Below, piece by piece: positions 53,314 through 64,000 of a stretch of DNA of 64,000 nucleotides (positions are counted from its first letter, which is position 1; every line of letters begins with the position of its first letter). The stretch is from Chrysomallon squamiferum (lineage: Eukaryota; Mollusca; Gastropoda; Neomphalida; Peltospiridae), in NCBI GenBank assembly GCA_012295275.1, contig CM022668.1, positions 11,022,291-11,086,290 on the forward strand, in the 5' to 3' direction. Both the position numbers and the translations under genes were made by a program. The notes under the pieces were generated by a model. The model was given only the letters and a program-made list of their open reading frames with translations. It was not told where the DNA came from and made no database searches.

Positions 53314-54451
53314 TACACTAACAAAAAAGTAACGCAAAAGTAGATTTTACTGACATTGGAAATATCCATCTAATGGATCAACAGAAAACAGCAGAACGTT
53401 CACATTTTACTCACACTTTGGCAATTCATTAATAGTGATGGTATTACATTGAAAAGGTTAAAGTTCAAGGTTATAACAGTATAATATCAATACCTTGTGT
53501 GCCCTCCATGGAAGTCCAGAACTGCCTGACATCTCCTTCCCATGGCAGTAATAACATTACAAATTACACCTTGTTGTGGAATGGTGGTCCACTCTGTCTG
53601 AAGGAATAATGCCAACAGCACGATTCTCTGGCTGTGGTTGATGCTGCCTCAGTCGTCTATCCAGCTCCTCCCATAACTGCTCAATAGGGTTGAAATCTGG
53701 AGATTTAGAGGTCCAGGGCAGGACCAGTATGTTATTGTTGTGTAGGTACGCTGTTGTGAGTCTGGCTGTATGTGGTCTCACATTGTCGTGCTGGAGTACA
53801 GCCTTCCATTATTCATAATTGGCTGCAAAATTAAACCACACAGTTCTCCATCGTGCTGTAAAACTTTCATCTCGGCACCACTGACGTCGTTTGACGATTT
53901 CTTGGATGTGAACCAGGTTGGTCCTGCCGTCTGGCTGAATTGCTGACCACACAATCACATTACCACCGTCTCATCTGTCCTACGGAGACATGGTATGCTG
54001 AAGCAGTAGAGGTTGCCGTGGTGGTTCTTTCCTGTAGATGAAGTACCCGTCTGTAGCGGTCATGGGCCCTGGTGGTTACACGTGGTCTATCTGATCTGGG
54101 ACGGTCACCTGTTGTTTGGTGTTGCTGGAACCGATACCACAATCTCAAGATGGTGCCTGGGGATACATGGAACACCCGGGCTGCGGCCGAGAAGGATTCG
54201 CCAGCTTGTAAACGGCCGATGGCGTTGTTTCGTTGCGGTTCACTCAGTCGTGGCATTTGTTAGATGTTGGGTCAGAACAAAAATAACGAACAGAAGTATT
54301 CGAAAACCTTGCATTTTTATAACTCTCGTATTCAAGTTTCATGTGCCCTACGTGCACATACACTGGTAACGTGGTTTCCATGAGGGGACGTTTTGGCTAA
54401 TAAACACGATCATAGCCTTTGTTTTGTGTTACCTGCTTTTTGGCGTCTGTA
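53314..54451 (-). mobile_element. Degraded Tc1/mariner-like DNA transposon
   Basis: Left end TACACTAACAAAAAAGTAACG (53314) preceded by TA, the usual Tc1 target. A poorer inverted match, GTGTTACCTGCTTTTTGGCG, lies near 54427-54447. It contains a broken transposase on the minus strand. GC content is clearly above the neighbourhood, as expected of a later arrival. Confidence 0.75.
53487..54256 (-). pseudogene. Tc1-like transposase relic
   Basis: Starts MPRLSEPQR with a helix-turn-helix region (AARVFHVSPGTILRLWYRF) and RPRVTTRAHDRY linker, as in Tc1 families. After about 90 codons the frame breaks and the middle, including the first catalytic Asp region, is missing. Downstream pieces are VIVWSAI, a second-Asp motif QHDN followed by RPHTARLTTAYLHNNNILVLP, SKSPDFNPIEQLWEELDRR (third acidic residue) and the C-terminal CQAVLDFHGGHTRY before a stop at 53487. 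About 770 nt against roughly 1 kb for an intact gene, with stops and frameshifts. Inactive. Confidence 0.85.
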
Positions 54452-54459
54452 ACAAAAGC

Positions 54460-54570
54460 TATATGTTTGAATCACCAAATGTCATTATATTAATAGTTTG
54501 TACATCGATATGTGTCAGTTTACAATAGTTATCTAAGAAAGCAACCATTTTATGTTTCTTTTTTGGAAGA

Positions 54571-54616
<46 letters not shown>

Positions 54617-55175
54617 CTTTGTATATATGTTTGTTTGCATGTATATAACTACGTGTGAATGCATGAATGTATATATGTGGGTATTTAATTATCATACAAC
54701 CACGTTTGGTTATCGCATTTTACGTATTGACATTAGTTTTCTCTTCTATCGACTTTATAGATGTCGAAATGTTTGATCGAAATGTTTACCGATAGCTGAG
54801 AAAAACCAGAAGGCAATCTATAGAAATGGCCGCCAAAAGTCTGCATCGCTACCATTCGGAAACCCTATACATCGGAGTACCAACATCTGTTCAACAATTT
54901 CGTGTACAAATTCAGTCTAGCTTCATGCACTCAGAATTATGTATGACATCGTTACGACGTCATATATATCAATATTTTCGGTAATCATAACGATAATGTA
55001 GTTACGTTACGTAATAAGAAAAAAATGAATGCACTGAAAAGACCATTTACTCAGTCGTTCTAGACATTTGCTTTATTATAGACAAGAGTAGTTCCCCTTG
55101 ACTACGAATCAACTAAATTAGTTATTAATAACGAATACGCTGTAAAGTGCCAGTTCACCTACAGAGTGTACATAC

Positions 55176-55209
<34 letters not shown>

Positions 55210-55218
55210 GTATGTATG

Positions 55219-55252
<34 letters not shown>

Positions 55253-55520
55253 TATATATTCTGTATGTATATACTACATACATACAGAATAGAAAGTTTT
55301 ATTTCTATTTGAAAATGACACGGATTGTTATTTCATAAGCATACATTTTTTCAATAAAACAAAAACTGTGTTGAGGTTATTCATATTTAAAGATGTAATA
55401 TAATAAATATTTCTCGTAGTTAGTTCTGGAAGTGGTAATATGCTAGTACAGCATCATAATTGTCTTAAATTTTACATACTTGCGGTGCAGAATACAGTAG
55501 TAGACACTGTCACCTGGACA
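54460..55520. other. Intergenic, microsatellites
   Basis: (GT)n at 54570-54614, AT/ATGT at 55170-55262. The stretch 54780-55150 has a more balanced composition but no recognised coding or repeat match within the window. Confidence 0.6.
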
Positions 55521-55524
55521 TCAT

Positions 55525-55640
55525 ATTACCGTTACATATCGCCAGTACTGAAGAAACCCCACTGGTTGCCTGTCTACTGTGGGATAAAGGACACACTCAT
55601 GATCGATAGGATCGTTGTATTGCATTATAAACAAAATCCC
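55525..55640 (+). pseudogene. Fragment of a non-LTR reverse transcriptase
   Basis: Frame reading YISPVLKKPHWLPVYCGIK resembles the conserved ITPVLK-LHWLPV-RI stretch near the end of many LINE reverse transcriptases. Only about 40 codons; flanks are not coding. A degenerate frame at 55660-55910 shares GTTGGAGG(A/G)CAAAT with R repeats. Confidence 0.5.
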
Positions 55641-55999
55641 AAGACCCTACATAAGAATTTATTTTTAATCAGGTTGGTTGTTGGAGGGCAGATTAGCCAC
55701 ACGGATTACCAGACACTTTTGCAAAAATGTTTTAAAAGCATATGAATTTAATTTTTTAATCACAAATGCAGCAGATATACTCATAATGGTTGTTCGAGGG
55801 CAGATTGTTATGCTAAATGAAACAAGAATTAAAACTTTTTTAAAGAATTCTAATAGGCATACAATTACGTTTCCATTTATAAACAAAACTGTCATTGGAT
55901 AGAAAATCCTGGTGTGAAAGAAATAATCAAATGGAAGATTTTTCCTATTGCTTTCATTGATCTCATGTTAGCAAACATACCAAAACAACCACAAAACAC

Positions 56000-57310
56000 T
56001 TATCTCATAACCGAACGGCACTGTAAGCAACGTATCGAATGCAACTAGCCTTTGACAATGTTGTCTCGGAGTCAAGACTGGTGCATGACGATGAAAAAAG
56101 ACAAGTCAGCTGTTACATTTTTCTCACTGTCCACAAAACAGGAATCAGATAACCTGAAACTTGATGAGACCATTCTCCTGTATGAAGACTGTTTTGAAGA
56201 GAGACAGAACTGGAAACCGCAAGCGGATTAAAGCTGAGAGCAAAGCTTGAAGAAAACGTGAAGTAATGAGGAAAGTAGCTGACACCATTTGGGTGAAGAT
56301 CATAACCTATTGAAAAGAGTCTATCAAGCAGTGATCAGATCATATCTAGAGTACGAATCCTATCAGTAGTGTTAATCAGGTCGTGTTATATTGAATCCCA
56401 CCTCACAGTGGTATAGCTAGAAATGAGAATGAAGACAGACCTGCAAAACCAGTTGCAGGTAATGAACAGGAGGATAACTGTGTGGCAGATGGACAGAAGA
56501 TATCCCCTGTTCAATTTCCCTGTAGACCTGTCAAACACACCGATGACTAGCACATGCTATCCCGTCGTGAACAAGTCATTATTTTCCGAATTGAGGACTG
56601 GACACAACAAGATCAACCAGCATATACAAAAGATGCTCCAGCTGATGTCCTCTTCCATGTGCCCCTGTGGAAAAATGGAATAAGGGACTGTTCATGTCAT
56701 CCAAAGCCGCGTAAACCTACAGCAGCTAATGGACACTACTGGGTAACTACAGCAACTCTCCATTAGAAGCAGTATGGTACAAGAACGGATCTACACAATA
56801 CAGTACAGTATCGTTTGTATTCACTGATGGCCTTTTGGTGTAGCAAACAGCGAAGGAAAGAAAATATCAAATGGAAGTATTGATGTGTCTGATTACCTCT
56901 ATAGGTTAAAAATAGATTGTAAAGGAAGAACAGACTGAAATAAAGTCATAACAAACGAAAACAAATAATTACAAGAACGAAACAAAAACGAAGATTAAAT
57001 ATTATATTTATTTTTATTTTTAAGATGTGTCGTTTGTTTAAGAAAATAAAGTAAAATATATCTGAGATGGCCACATCTGAAATAACAAAAGAATGACTAA
57101 GGTGACATCAGTAAAATGAAGAAAAAGATATGTTTTCAAAGCAGGAACATTTTAAATTTTCAGTTCTTAGTGAATGAAATTAATAGGTGATAAAAATTAA
57201 AATTGATAAAAATGTAACTATTTTATAAATATTTTCTCCTCTTTTATGTGTTGTGTACATAATGTAATAAGGTTATATTGTTATGTAAAATAATAAATAC
57301 CTGATAAAAA
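56000..57310 (+). mobile_element. 5'-truncated non-LTR retrotransposon (LINE)
   Basis: Broken reverse-transcriptase end: around 56262-56370 the frame reads MRKVADTIW then, after a frameshift, DHNLLKRVYQAVIRSYLEYES; 56550-56700 reads REQVIIFRIEDWT / ELRTGHNKINQHIQKM and a C-x-C-G motif (CPCGKM), typical of Jockey-like C-termini. It then shares KQYGT-type coding end and an A-rich 3' tail with the palindrome copies 7190-8020 and 18150-18985. Ends AATAAATACCTGATAAAAAG about 20 bp from the stop codon of gene D. Stops and frameshifts make it inactive. Confidence 0.7.
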
Positions 57311-57328
57311 GTAAGTTTTTTACTTCGC

Positions 57329-57463
57329 TCAACAACAGAGATGTTGACATTCATTGTTCTGACGTTGATCACAAAACATGTGTAAGGCCTCTAAAGAAGC
57401 ATGTCTGTACAAATGTTCACTCAAATGCTCATTTCTGTTCAGACATGGTCCTTTCACTAAGAA

Positions 57464-57559
<96 letters not shown>

Positions 57560-60500
57560 TAAAATAAAAATAAATAATAATATAATATAAAATAAAGCAA
57601 ATCAAATAAATAAAACCATATTTTTGTCACTGTCAACACAGAGATCACTATAGTTTTGTCATCCTCTTCATTATTTTTTTTTCTTCTTTTTGTGGCTCTT
57701 TCGTCCTTATGTATACATCATAGTTCCAGATAAGCTGGGACATGTAAGATTTCAAAGTTTTGTATAGTATAATTTTGTAATGATTTAGACATAAACGGAG
57801 ACACACACACATGAACATACCTAGGTGACACATGTCGCAGGTTTTCGTACACCAGTACAACCACAATGAAGGATCAGCTACACATTTGTTTCTTATTATT
57901 TCTTTCACGTAACTCTGAACTTGTTCTTCACAGCCTGTTAATGAAACGAAACATTAAACAACAATATGTGTGAGAAAGACTCATGCGACTATCAACGATC
58001 AAGATATTAGTGGTTTTTCTCACAAGTAAGACATAAAATGTGTTTGAAAGTATTAGCTAAAGCATTTTTTATACCTGCGTTACTGTTTAATATGGCCAAA
58101 GTCATCTAGATCTATTGTCACGACATTTTTGCATTCTTTGCTTATCCAATGCTATGTGGAGACTGACAGCTGGATAGACATTTAAAATGATGGAATTCAA
58201 AGAGTGCGAAAGTACAAATTGAACTTCATTTTTGTCGTCTTAAACGGAACTGATAAAAAAAATAGAAACCCGAAAGTGCTAAAAATTCATTGCCATTTGT
58301 AAATGCGTATTTTTAAGTTAAAAGTATATTATAATATTTATTTTCGGCACCATATTTTTTAAAGGAAAGGTTTATAATATTATAATTATTGTGTGTTGAT
58401 TCTTAAACTATAAGGCTGATACGTACTTTGCTCACAGTTTTCTCCATAGTAATCTTTTGGGCAAGTACAAGTACAAGGTATTGTATTCAACGAACCTCCA
58501 TTTTCACATCGTCGTACACAAACACCTGTAATATACAATATAACTTCTAATAACGATGTTATATATTTATTTATTACTCTGTTCAAAGGACAAAGAACAT
58601 GCCTGACACATTCAGAAAACGTCTAGTAACTGATATGTTTTCAGTTTTATTTTTTTGTTAAATGACACCAAGACAAAGAAGATTCACAGATAATCTATTG
58701 GGAAGACTAATTTTTATTATTTTATTTATTTATTTTTTTCTTCTCTTATTTTTTTCTCCATTTTTCTTGCCCAACTAACGGCGACGAATCCTTGCTAACA
58801 ATAATGTTTGACGTTTGGAAAGTAAACATATGAAGATAAACTAAGAATGATGTAAATACTTAAGCGAATTCATTTGCGGTTTGCAAAATACTGAAAAAAT
58901 AGTTTTCTTTCTACTTGCTTTATTCTAAATGATCAATAAGATGATCATCTTACTTTATTGTTAATAACGACTGGAAGCACTACATAACAGAACAAAATAC
59001 ACTATATACAGAAACTGCCTATTTGAAAATATTCTTGAATCAAGGATATTGCTGTAATCATAATATATCTTTTAATTCACATTTGCAAAGAAACCAAAAC
59101 GTCAAATACACTTACTACATGATTTTCCTCCCCAGTTTTCAGGACAGGAACAGCTACAGTTACTTCTTGTGAATGTGCCGCCACGAAAACAGTTCTCATT
59201 ACACGTCCCTGAATTCAAATAAATAAATGAATAAATAAATAAATAAGTAAATAAATAAAAAGATTATTGTTATTATTTCAATGTTTTATAGCAGATATAC
59301 TACATAATTTTACTTCCCAGCTGTTCATTCAGGAATAGGTACAATAATTATCATTCAACGGACATCCTCTGAATTTAGTTATTTATTAGACATTTTAGAT
59401 TGAACAGTTATAATTCATTCAGATATGTTACCAAATAAGAATAAACTTACCACAGAGAATGTCTTCCCAGTTGTCCAAACAAGAACAAGTACAGTCATCA
59501 AAGTTTACAGTGGCGCCGTTTGCACATGGTAATCCACATGTACCTGTAACAGATCATAAATAAAACTCTTAAAAAAAAAATAAGATGAAAAATTAACCAA
59601 AGCAAAAATATTGATATTTATGTTCATTGCTTACAAAGAGACAACGTTCTTATTTTATTTCTGAAATATTTTAAATAAAGGTGGATTTATTAAAATAAAC
59701 AGAACGAGTGTTAAAAAATAATCGGTGACAAATGAAGAAGAAAGAAAGAAAGAAAAATAAAAACAGTTATGCAAATATCTTTAATTGTAACTGATTGCAA
59801 ACACTTGATAAATGATTGTAATAATATATACACTTGTCTACGTCCCGTTTTCTCATCTGATTAACATTTCTAACACCACAGGTTAGAAGAATAAAATAAG
59901 TTTGTTAGTATATTTTATAAATCTTGTAGTACTTTGGAAACTTCTGTTCCTAAAAGAAGAACAAATCAATAGAAGACATAAATTAGCATCTAATTTTTAA
60001 GGAATATTTAACAACACATTTTCTTACCGTCATCGCACACTTTTGCGAACATCGTGGAACCAGTGTTATAGCTGAAAGGGTAAACGGAAGAATACAAATA
60101 ACACCAGCCGTAATAATATTCTACTGCAGTACACGGTTTGTTATTATATCCGTTTTGTGTGTCACACAGCTCTCTACAACCTTCATATGTATAGTCCTCT
60201 CCAATTTCTAGATAGAAATCGTCTCCGTATGTGTATGGAATGACGATGTACTCACAACCAGGTATACCTGGAAAAACACAGAATATAAACCCCAAAAAAA
60301 AAAACAACAACAACAACAACAACAACAAAAAACAAACAAACATAAAAAAACGTGTTACAGATGTTTAAATAAAAAGTTAAAACTAATAATAAAAAATAAC
60401 TGAGTAATGTATGAAGCAGTAAAACAAATAAGTATTTTATAGTCGTTTAAATAAAACAATTAAACAAATAATCTTTCTTTAACTCTTTTGTAAATTTAAT

Positions 60501-61430
60501 TAATATAATAATAATAAAAAAATAACTGTGGTTTAAATAAAATAATGAAAAGCTAAAGATTGTTTTAAAAGCATCAAAAGAATAAGTAAACAATATTTTA
60601 GTGTTAATTAAATAAAACATAAAACAAATAAACAAATTTACTGCTGCTTAAACAACACTGGACAAATAAAACAATATTTTATTGTTGTTTAATTAAAGGA
60701 AATAAACAAATACAAAGTGTTGATATTTAAATAAAACAAGAGAACAAACGTGTATTTAAATAAAACACTAAAACAAATACACAGTTATACATTACTTGCT
60801 ATTCAATATCACAATGGAAATGAAAAATTGTTTACTGTCAAAATGAAGTATTAAAAAAAGAAAACAATGTTTTACTTTATTCAAATAAGACCGTAAAAAA
60901 ATAACAGTATTTACTATTTACTATTAAATAACAGAGCATAAAAATTATCAATGTTTTACTGTCTAAGAAAATTTTTACAGGAAATAAACAAAGTTTTACA
61001 TTTATTTAAATAAGACCTTAGTACTTAATATTTAATATTAAAAAAAATGTACATAATAAACAATGTATTACTGCCTAAATCAAATATTAGAACAAATCAA
61101 CAATGATTTACATTTTTCTAAATAAAATACGAAATCAAATTACCATTTTCTTCTGCTTAAATACAAACAGCAAGAAAAATAACACCTTACTGCGTTTAAA
61201 TAAAACACATAAACACAATCTTAGTGCTATTTCAATAAAGGAATGACAAAAAGAACAACAAAAATATTTCTGCTGTTTAAAGAGAAATAAAAGGAAAAGG
61301 AAATCTTACTGCTGGAGACTCTTTCCATCGCAGACGACACCAGAAGGAAACATCCCACCAAAAAATGTGTAATACAATGTCCTTCTGATTCATGGTTATT
61401 GTAAATGAAAATAGTAAAATCAGACTGCAT
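57329..61430 (-). CDS. Gene D: PAN-EGF(3)-ShK-ShK-like protein, altered signal exon
   Basis: Exons: 61430-61310 signal, 60267-60028 PAN, EGF-like 59543-59451, 59208-59116 and 58525-58427 (99 nt), 57934-57821 ShK-type (ends WCTKTCDMC), 57456-57329 terminal with TGA. The MNQKD start used by A and B (ATG at 61393) is followed by a one-base loss in the T-run before GGTGGGATG, so it leads out of frame. A further ATG at 61430 (MQSDF) restores phase and reads into LVGCFLLVSSAMERVSS, giving 888 nt (295 aa) with a longer polar N-terminus. The ShK exon has Ser where gene P has its second Cys. The terminal exon ends HLCC. May be a working secreted protein, a protein with a weakened signal, or a fresh pseudogene. 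Confidence 0.75.
57463..57560. repeat. (AAT)n at the terminal-exon acceptor of gene D
   Basis: On the minus strand the last intron ends in a long ATT run followed by TTTTCTTAG|TG, so the microsatellite stands in for the polypyrimidine tract. Confidence 0.95.
59301..59368 (-). pseudogene. Shrunken EGF-like relic exon in gene D
   Basis: 68 nt with AG acceptor and a GTATAT donor; remaining code CPLNDNYCTYS, a stop, then MNSWEVKL, recognisable as an EGF module with an internal deletion. Inclusion would break the frame. It occupies the place of the 91-nt relic of A and B. Confidence 0.65.
60300..61300 (-). repeat. Intron 1 minisatellite of gene D
   Basis: About 1 kb of irregular TTTAAATAAAACA-ATAAAACAAATAAACA units with repeated TTTACTG, as in intron 1 of gene C (45910-46390) and, in shorter form, genes A and B. 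Many units carry AGTAAA/GTAAG and TTTAAACAG-like strings on the gene strand. Confidence 0.6.
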
Positions 61431-61447
61431 TATTTGAACAGATTTAA

Positions 61448-61461
61448 ATGTCAGTCAAAAC
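61448..61461 (-). promoter_or_regulatory. Shared upstream element of gene D
   Basis: GTTTTGACTGACAT in gene direction, 55 bp before the ancestral ATG at 61393, as in gene C and with one change in A and B; followed by AAATAATGCAGTCTGAT. Confidence 0.4.
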
Positions 61462-61589
61462 AATTTTATATATTTATTCGTGGAGTTTACGAAAGTTGAA
61501 ATGTGATTGGTTGTTTATATTTCCAGTTTATACAAACACAAACACTTACTAAGATATGAATATGTATGTATGTTTGTATACAACCTAGT

Positions 61590-61720
61590 ACAGCTGTTCT
61601 GTCACGCTGGGTTTATCAGTCGATGAAAAGACACGTGTTTGTGTCCTGTGATTCTAATATAAGAAATAAATAGAAAGAGCAAATAATAATATTTTCTGTT
61701 TCGTCCTATTAATTCATTTA
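61590..61720 (+). repeat. R repeat fragment upstream of gene D
   Basis: ACAGCTGTTCTGTCACGCTG, TATCAGTCGATGAAAAGACACG and GTCCTGTGATTCTAATAT match R, closest to the copy upstream of gene A at 3815-3900. TTAG repeats follow at 61720-61790. Confidence 0.6.
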
Positions 61721-61846
61721 TCTAGTTAGTTAGTTAGGTAGTTAGTTATTTAGTTAATAAGTAAGTTAGTTAAATAGTTAGATAGTTTAGTTATATCATT
61801 TTTGTATTTTGTAATTCTAATATAAGTAAGAAATTTAAAAAGAGCA

Positions 61847-61847
<1 letters not shown>

Positions 61848-61914
<67 letters not shown>

Positions 61915-62050
61915 CAACAAAAAAGATATGTAGACATTCATTGTCCTGACGTTGATCACAAAAAATGTGTAAGGGCTCTAAAGAAGCATGTCTGTACAAA
62001 TATTCACTCAAATGCTCATCTCTATTCAGACATGGCCCTTTCACTAATAA

Positions 62051-62107
<57 letters not shown>

Positions 62108-62110
62108 CAT

Positions 62111-62146
<36 letters not shown>
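61848..62146. repeat. Two (AAT)n arrays around an orphan exon
   Basis: AAT runs at 61848-61910 and 62048-62146 directly flank the exon at 61926-62043. Confidence 0.95.
61926..62043 (-). pseudogene. Orphan terminal ShK-like exon
   Basis: Very close to the terminal exon of gene D (GPCLNRDEHLSEYLYRHASL, FCDQRQDNEC). The last Cys codons are lost: the frame passes through LHIFF into the microsatellite without a stop. AG acceptor is present at 62044-62045. It is 0.5 kb upstream of gene D and in the same direction, with no other exon near it; beyond the second array only R repeat is seen. Confidence 0.7.
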
Positions 62147-62147
<1 letters not shown>

Positions 62148-62159
62148 TAGAAACAGTAA

Positions 62160-63830
62160 TAAAAATTTAAATAATGTTTTCTTTTTTCTTATTTTATTCA
62201 ATTTTCTTTTCCCCTTTATTATTATTATTTTTATTTTATTCTATTTTTCGTTTAATTTTGTTTCTAATTATTATTATTATGTTTTGTGTAGGAGAGAAGT
62301 GATTATTACTTCAACTACTACTGCAACTACTACTTTCTATTTTATATGATTAATTTATTTATTAAAATAACTATTTTTGAACCGACAGTATTAATGTCAA
62401 ATCTGTTCTAAATATCAAATAACGTAAAAGAAAAGATAAAACTTTCCTCTGAAAGGTATTAAAATTATTTTCGTATTCATTGATTTTTATTTTAAAAAGT
62501 CAGAGAATCCCTGCTCTTTTGTCACGCTGAGTTTATCAGACGATGAAAAGACACGTGTTTGTGTCCTGTCATTGTAATACAATTAATACTTTCTCTTTCG
62601 TCTGATTAATTTATTTATTAAAAATATTTTTTGTTTCAGTAGGACAAAATATGAATAAAAATGATAATAATAATAATTTAGTTTAGTTTACTTTAGTTTT
62701 TCCTTTAGTTTTTTCCATTTTAGTCTTCGTACGTATTGGTGAGTGTTGGCGTCATTATTGATGTTGTTCCTGCGATGTTGTTTTGATTACCTTTTTGAAA
62801 GAAATGTTTAGGTTCCTTCCCAAATGTACTATTACCTTCATTATCACTTAAAACACTAAGATTAACTAAATGTGCGGTACTGCAGTGTTTGTGAGAACAA
62901 TATCAAAATTATTAAACTAATAAATCACATGAATGAACTATAAGTTAAGTAAATGGTAACTATTATTATTAAATGCAATATAAATAACATTGCTTAAACA
63001 TAATAATATATAGTGATAATAACTCATATTTCCACTTTTTCATTTTTTTTTCATTTTTTGAGAAAGACGTCATTACTATTATCATAAAATTATGCTATAA
63101 CTACTACTACTATAATTTTCTATTTCGTCAGATTAATTTCTTTATTAAAAGAAATATTTTCACTAGTAGAGATTTAATGTCAAATCTTCAGAGAATGACA
63201 CAGATAATTTCACCTCTGTTCATTTCAATCCTGAAAATTAAGTTAAACACAGAGAACATCTGTTCTATCACACTGAGTTTCAACTCTGATAACAAAGTAA
63301 TTTTGTTTCGAACCGAACTTTTGACATTTATTCTTGTGAGATAAACGAAAGCCAGCTGTTAATATAAACTGAGTTTAACAATATTTGTTTTATCTTTTGG
63401 CTTTCTTCAGTGATGGTAATTGCTTTTAGAAACTAGTGTTATGCTGACAGCGGTGAGCCTGAGATTGGAAAATAAATCAAACACTGCGCACAGCTGTTCT
63501 GTCACCTTTAGTTTAAACTCTTGTAAGAGTGCTTTTGTTTAGACACCAAAATTGAATATTTATTCTATTAACATAAACTGATTTTGACAATATTTATTTC
63601 ATCTCATTGTTTTTTTTAGTGAATTAATTGATTTTAGTAACTAGAGGTATGCTTAATCCAGTGAGGCTGACGTTTGATGATAGACAGGATGTTCGGAGAA
63701 CCTAATCTGAAAATGGAGTTAGTTGTTGGAGGACAAATATTAAAACCCATTTTCGTCAGTGACATCAATAACTTTTATTAAACCATATACTTTTTTAAAA
63801 CTTTCAGGAAGAATTATAACACTGAAATAA
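62160..63830 (+). repeat. R repeat copy (longest)
   Basis: Begins TTTAAATAATGTTTTCTTTT as the right-arm copy at 19000 does and runs through GAGAAAGACGTCATTACTA, CACTAGTAGAGATTTAATGTC, GATAAACGAAAGCCAGCTGTT, to GTTGGAGGACAAATATTAAAAC. Internally it is made of related 400-600 bp subunits, each with GATTAATTT(A/C)TTTATTAAAA. 63830-64000 holds CAGA, ATAC and TAGA short repeats. Confidence 0.65.
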
Positions 63831-64000
63831 ATATATAAATAGACAGACAGAAAGACAGTTTCATGAATGGTTATAAAAATAAAATACATACATACATACA
63901 TGTATGCAGAGATAGATAGAAGATAGATTGTTAGGTATTTAGGTAGATATTTATTTGTTTAGTTTTCTTACTTTATACAAGTTTTTCCATTATACACGTA

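Overview
This is eukaryotic nuclear DNA, very AT-rich, full of microsatellites and split into short exons. It contains a degraded Tc1-like transposon and the 3' ends of a non-LTR retrotransposon. The gene content (small secreted PAN, EGF and ShK domain proteins) and repeat style suggest a marine or freshwater invertebrate. A lophotrochozoan such as a mollusc is my best guess, but nothing in the window settles the taxon.

The genes form one cluster of a single family of secreted, cysteine-rich, multi-domain proteins. The shared plan is: signal-peptide exon, one PAN/apple-like exon (six Cys), a variable number of 31-33 residue EGF-like modules each on its own phase 1-1 exon, one ShK-type exon, and a terminal ShK-like exon carrying the stop. 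Five members are visible. Gene A (minus, 348-2823, 3' end off the window) has at least 4 EGF exons. Gene B (plus, 23236-27541) has 9. Gene P (plus, 34467-38511) is a pseudogene with all three stop codons in frame. Gene C (minus, 40595-46483) has 8. Gene D (minus, 57329-61430) has 3. Broken or orphan exons of the same family lie at 1249-1339, 24681-24771, 29237-29300, 38723-38806, 39222-39314, 59301-59368 and 61926-62043.

Layout. Positions 1-12157 and 14001-26965 are the two arms of a large inverted repeat; the roughly 1.8 kb spacer contains a 200-N assembly gap (13801-14000). Genes A and B sit at the outer ends of the arms, transcribed away from each other. The inner arms hold alternating copies of two dispersed non-coding repeats (called R and S here) and a LINE 3' end. 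From 27.5 to 34.4 kb there are microsatellites and a deleted relic of a gene 3' end. Gene P, orphan exons and gene C follow to 46.5 kb. The stretch 46.6-57.3 kb has no family gene: it holds a promoter-side duplication, S repeats, a 33-bp minisatellite, the Tc1 relic and the LINE fragment that ends about 20 bp from the stop of gene D. Gene D, an orphan terminal exon and another R copy finish the window.

How the genes may work together (inference): the family looks like a rapidly diversifying set of secreted recognition or effector proteins. In the A/B pair introns and EGF exons are nearly identical, while the PAN exon has about 25 amino-acid-changing against 5 silent differences with every Cys kept. 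Copy number of EGF exons differs by unequal exchange, and genes are reshuffled by inverted duplication and exon capture. Immune recognition, self/non-self or gamete recognition, adhesive or mucus proteins, and venom are all possible; the sequence alone does not choose.
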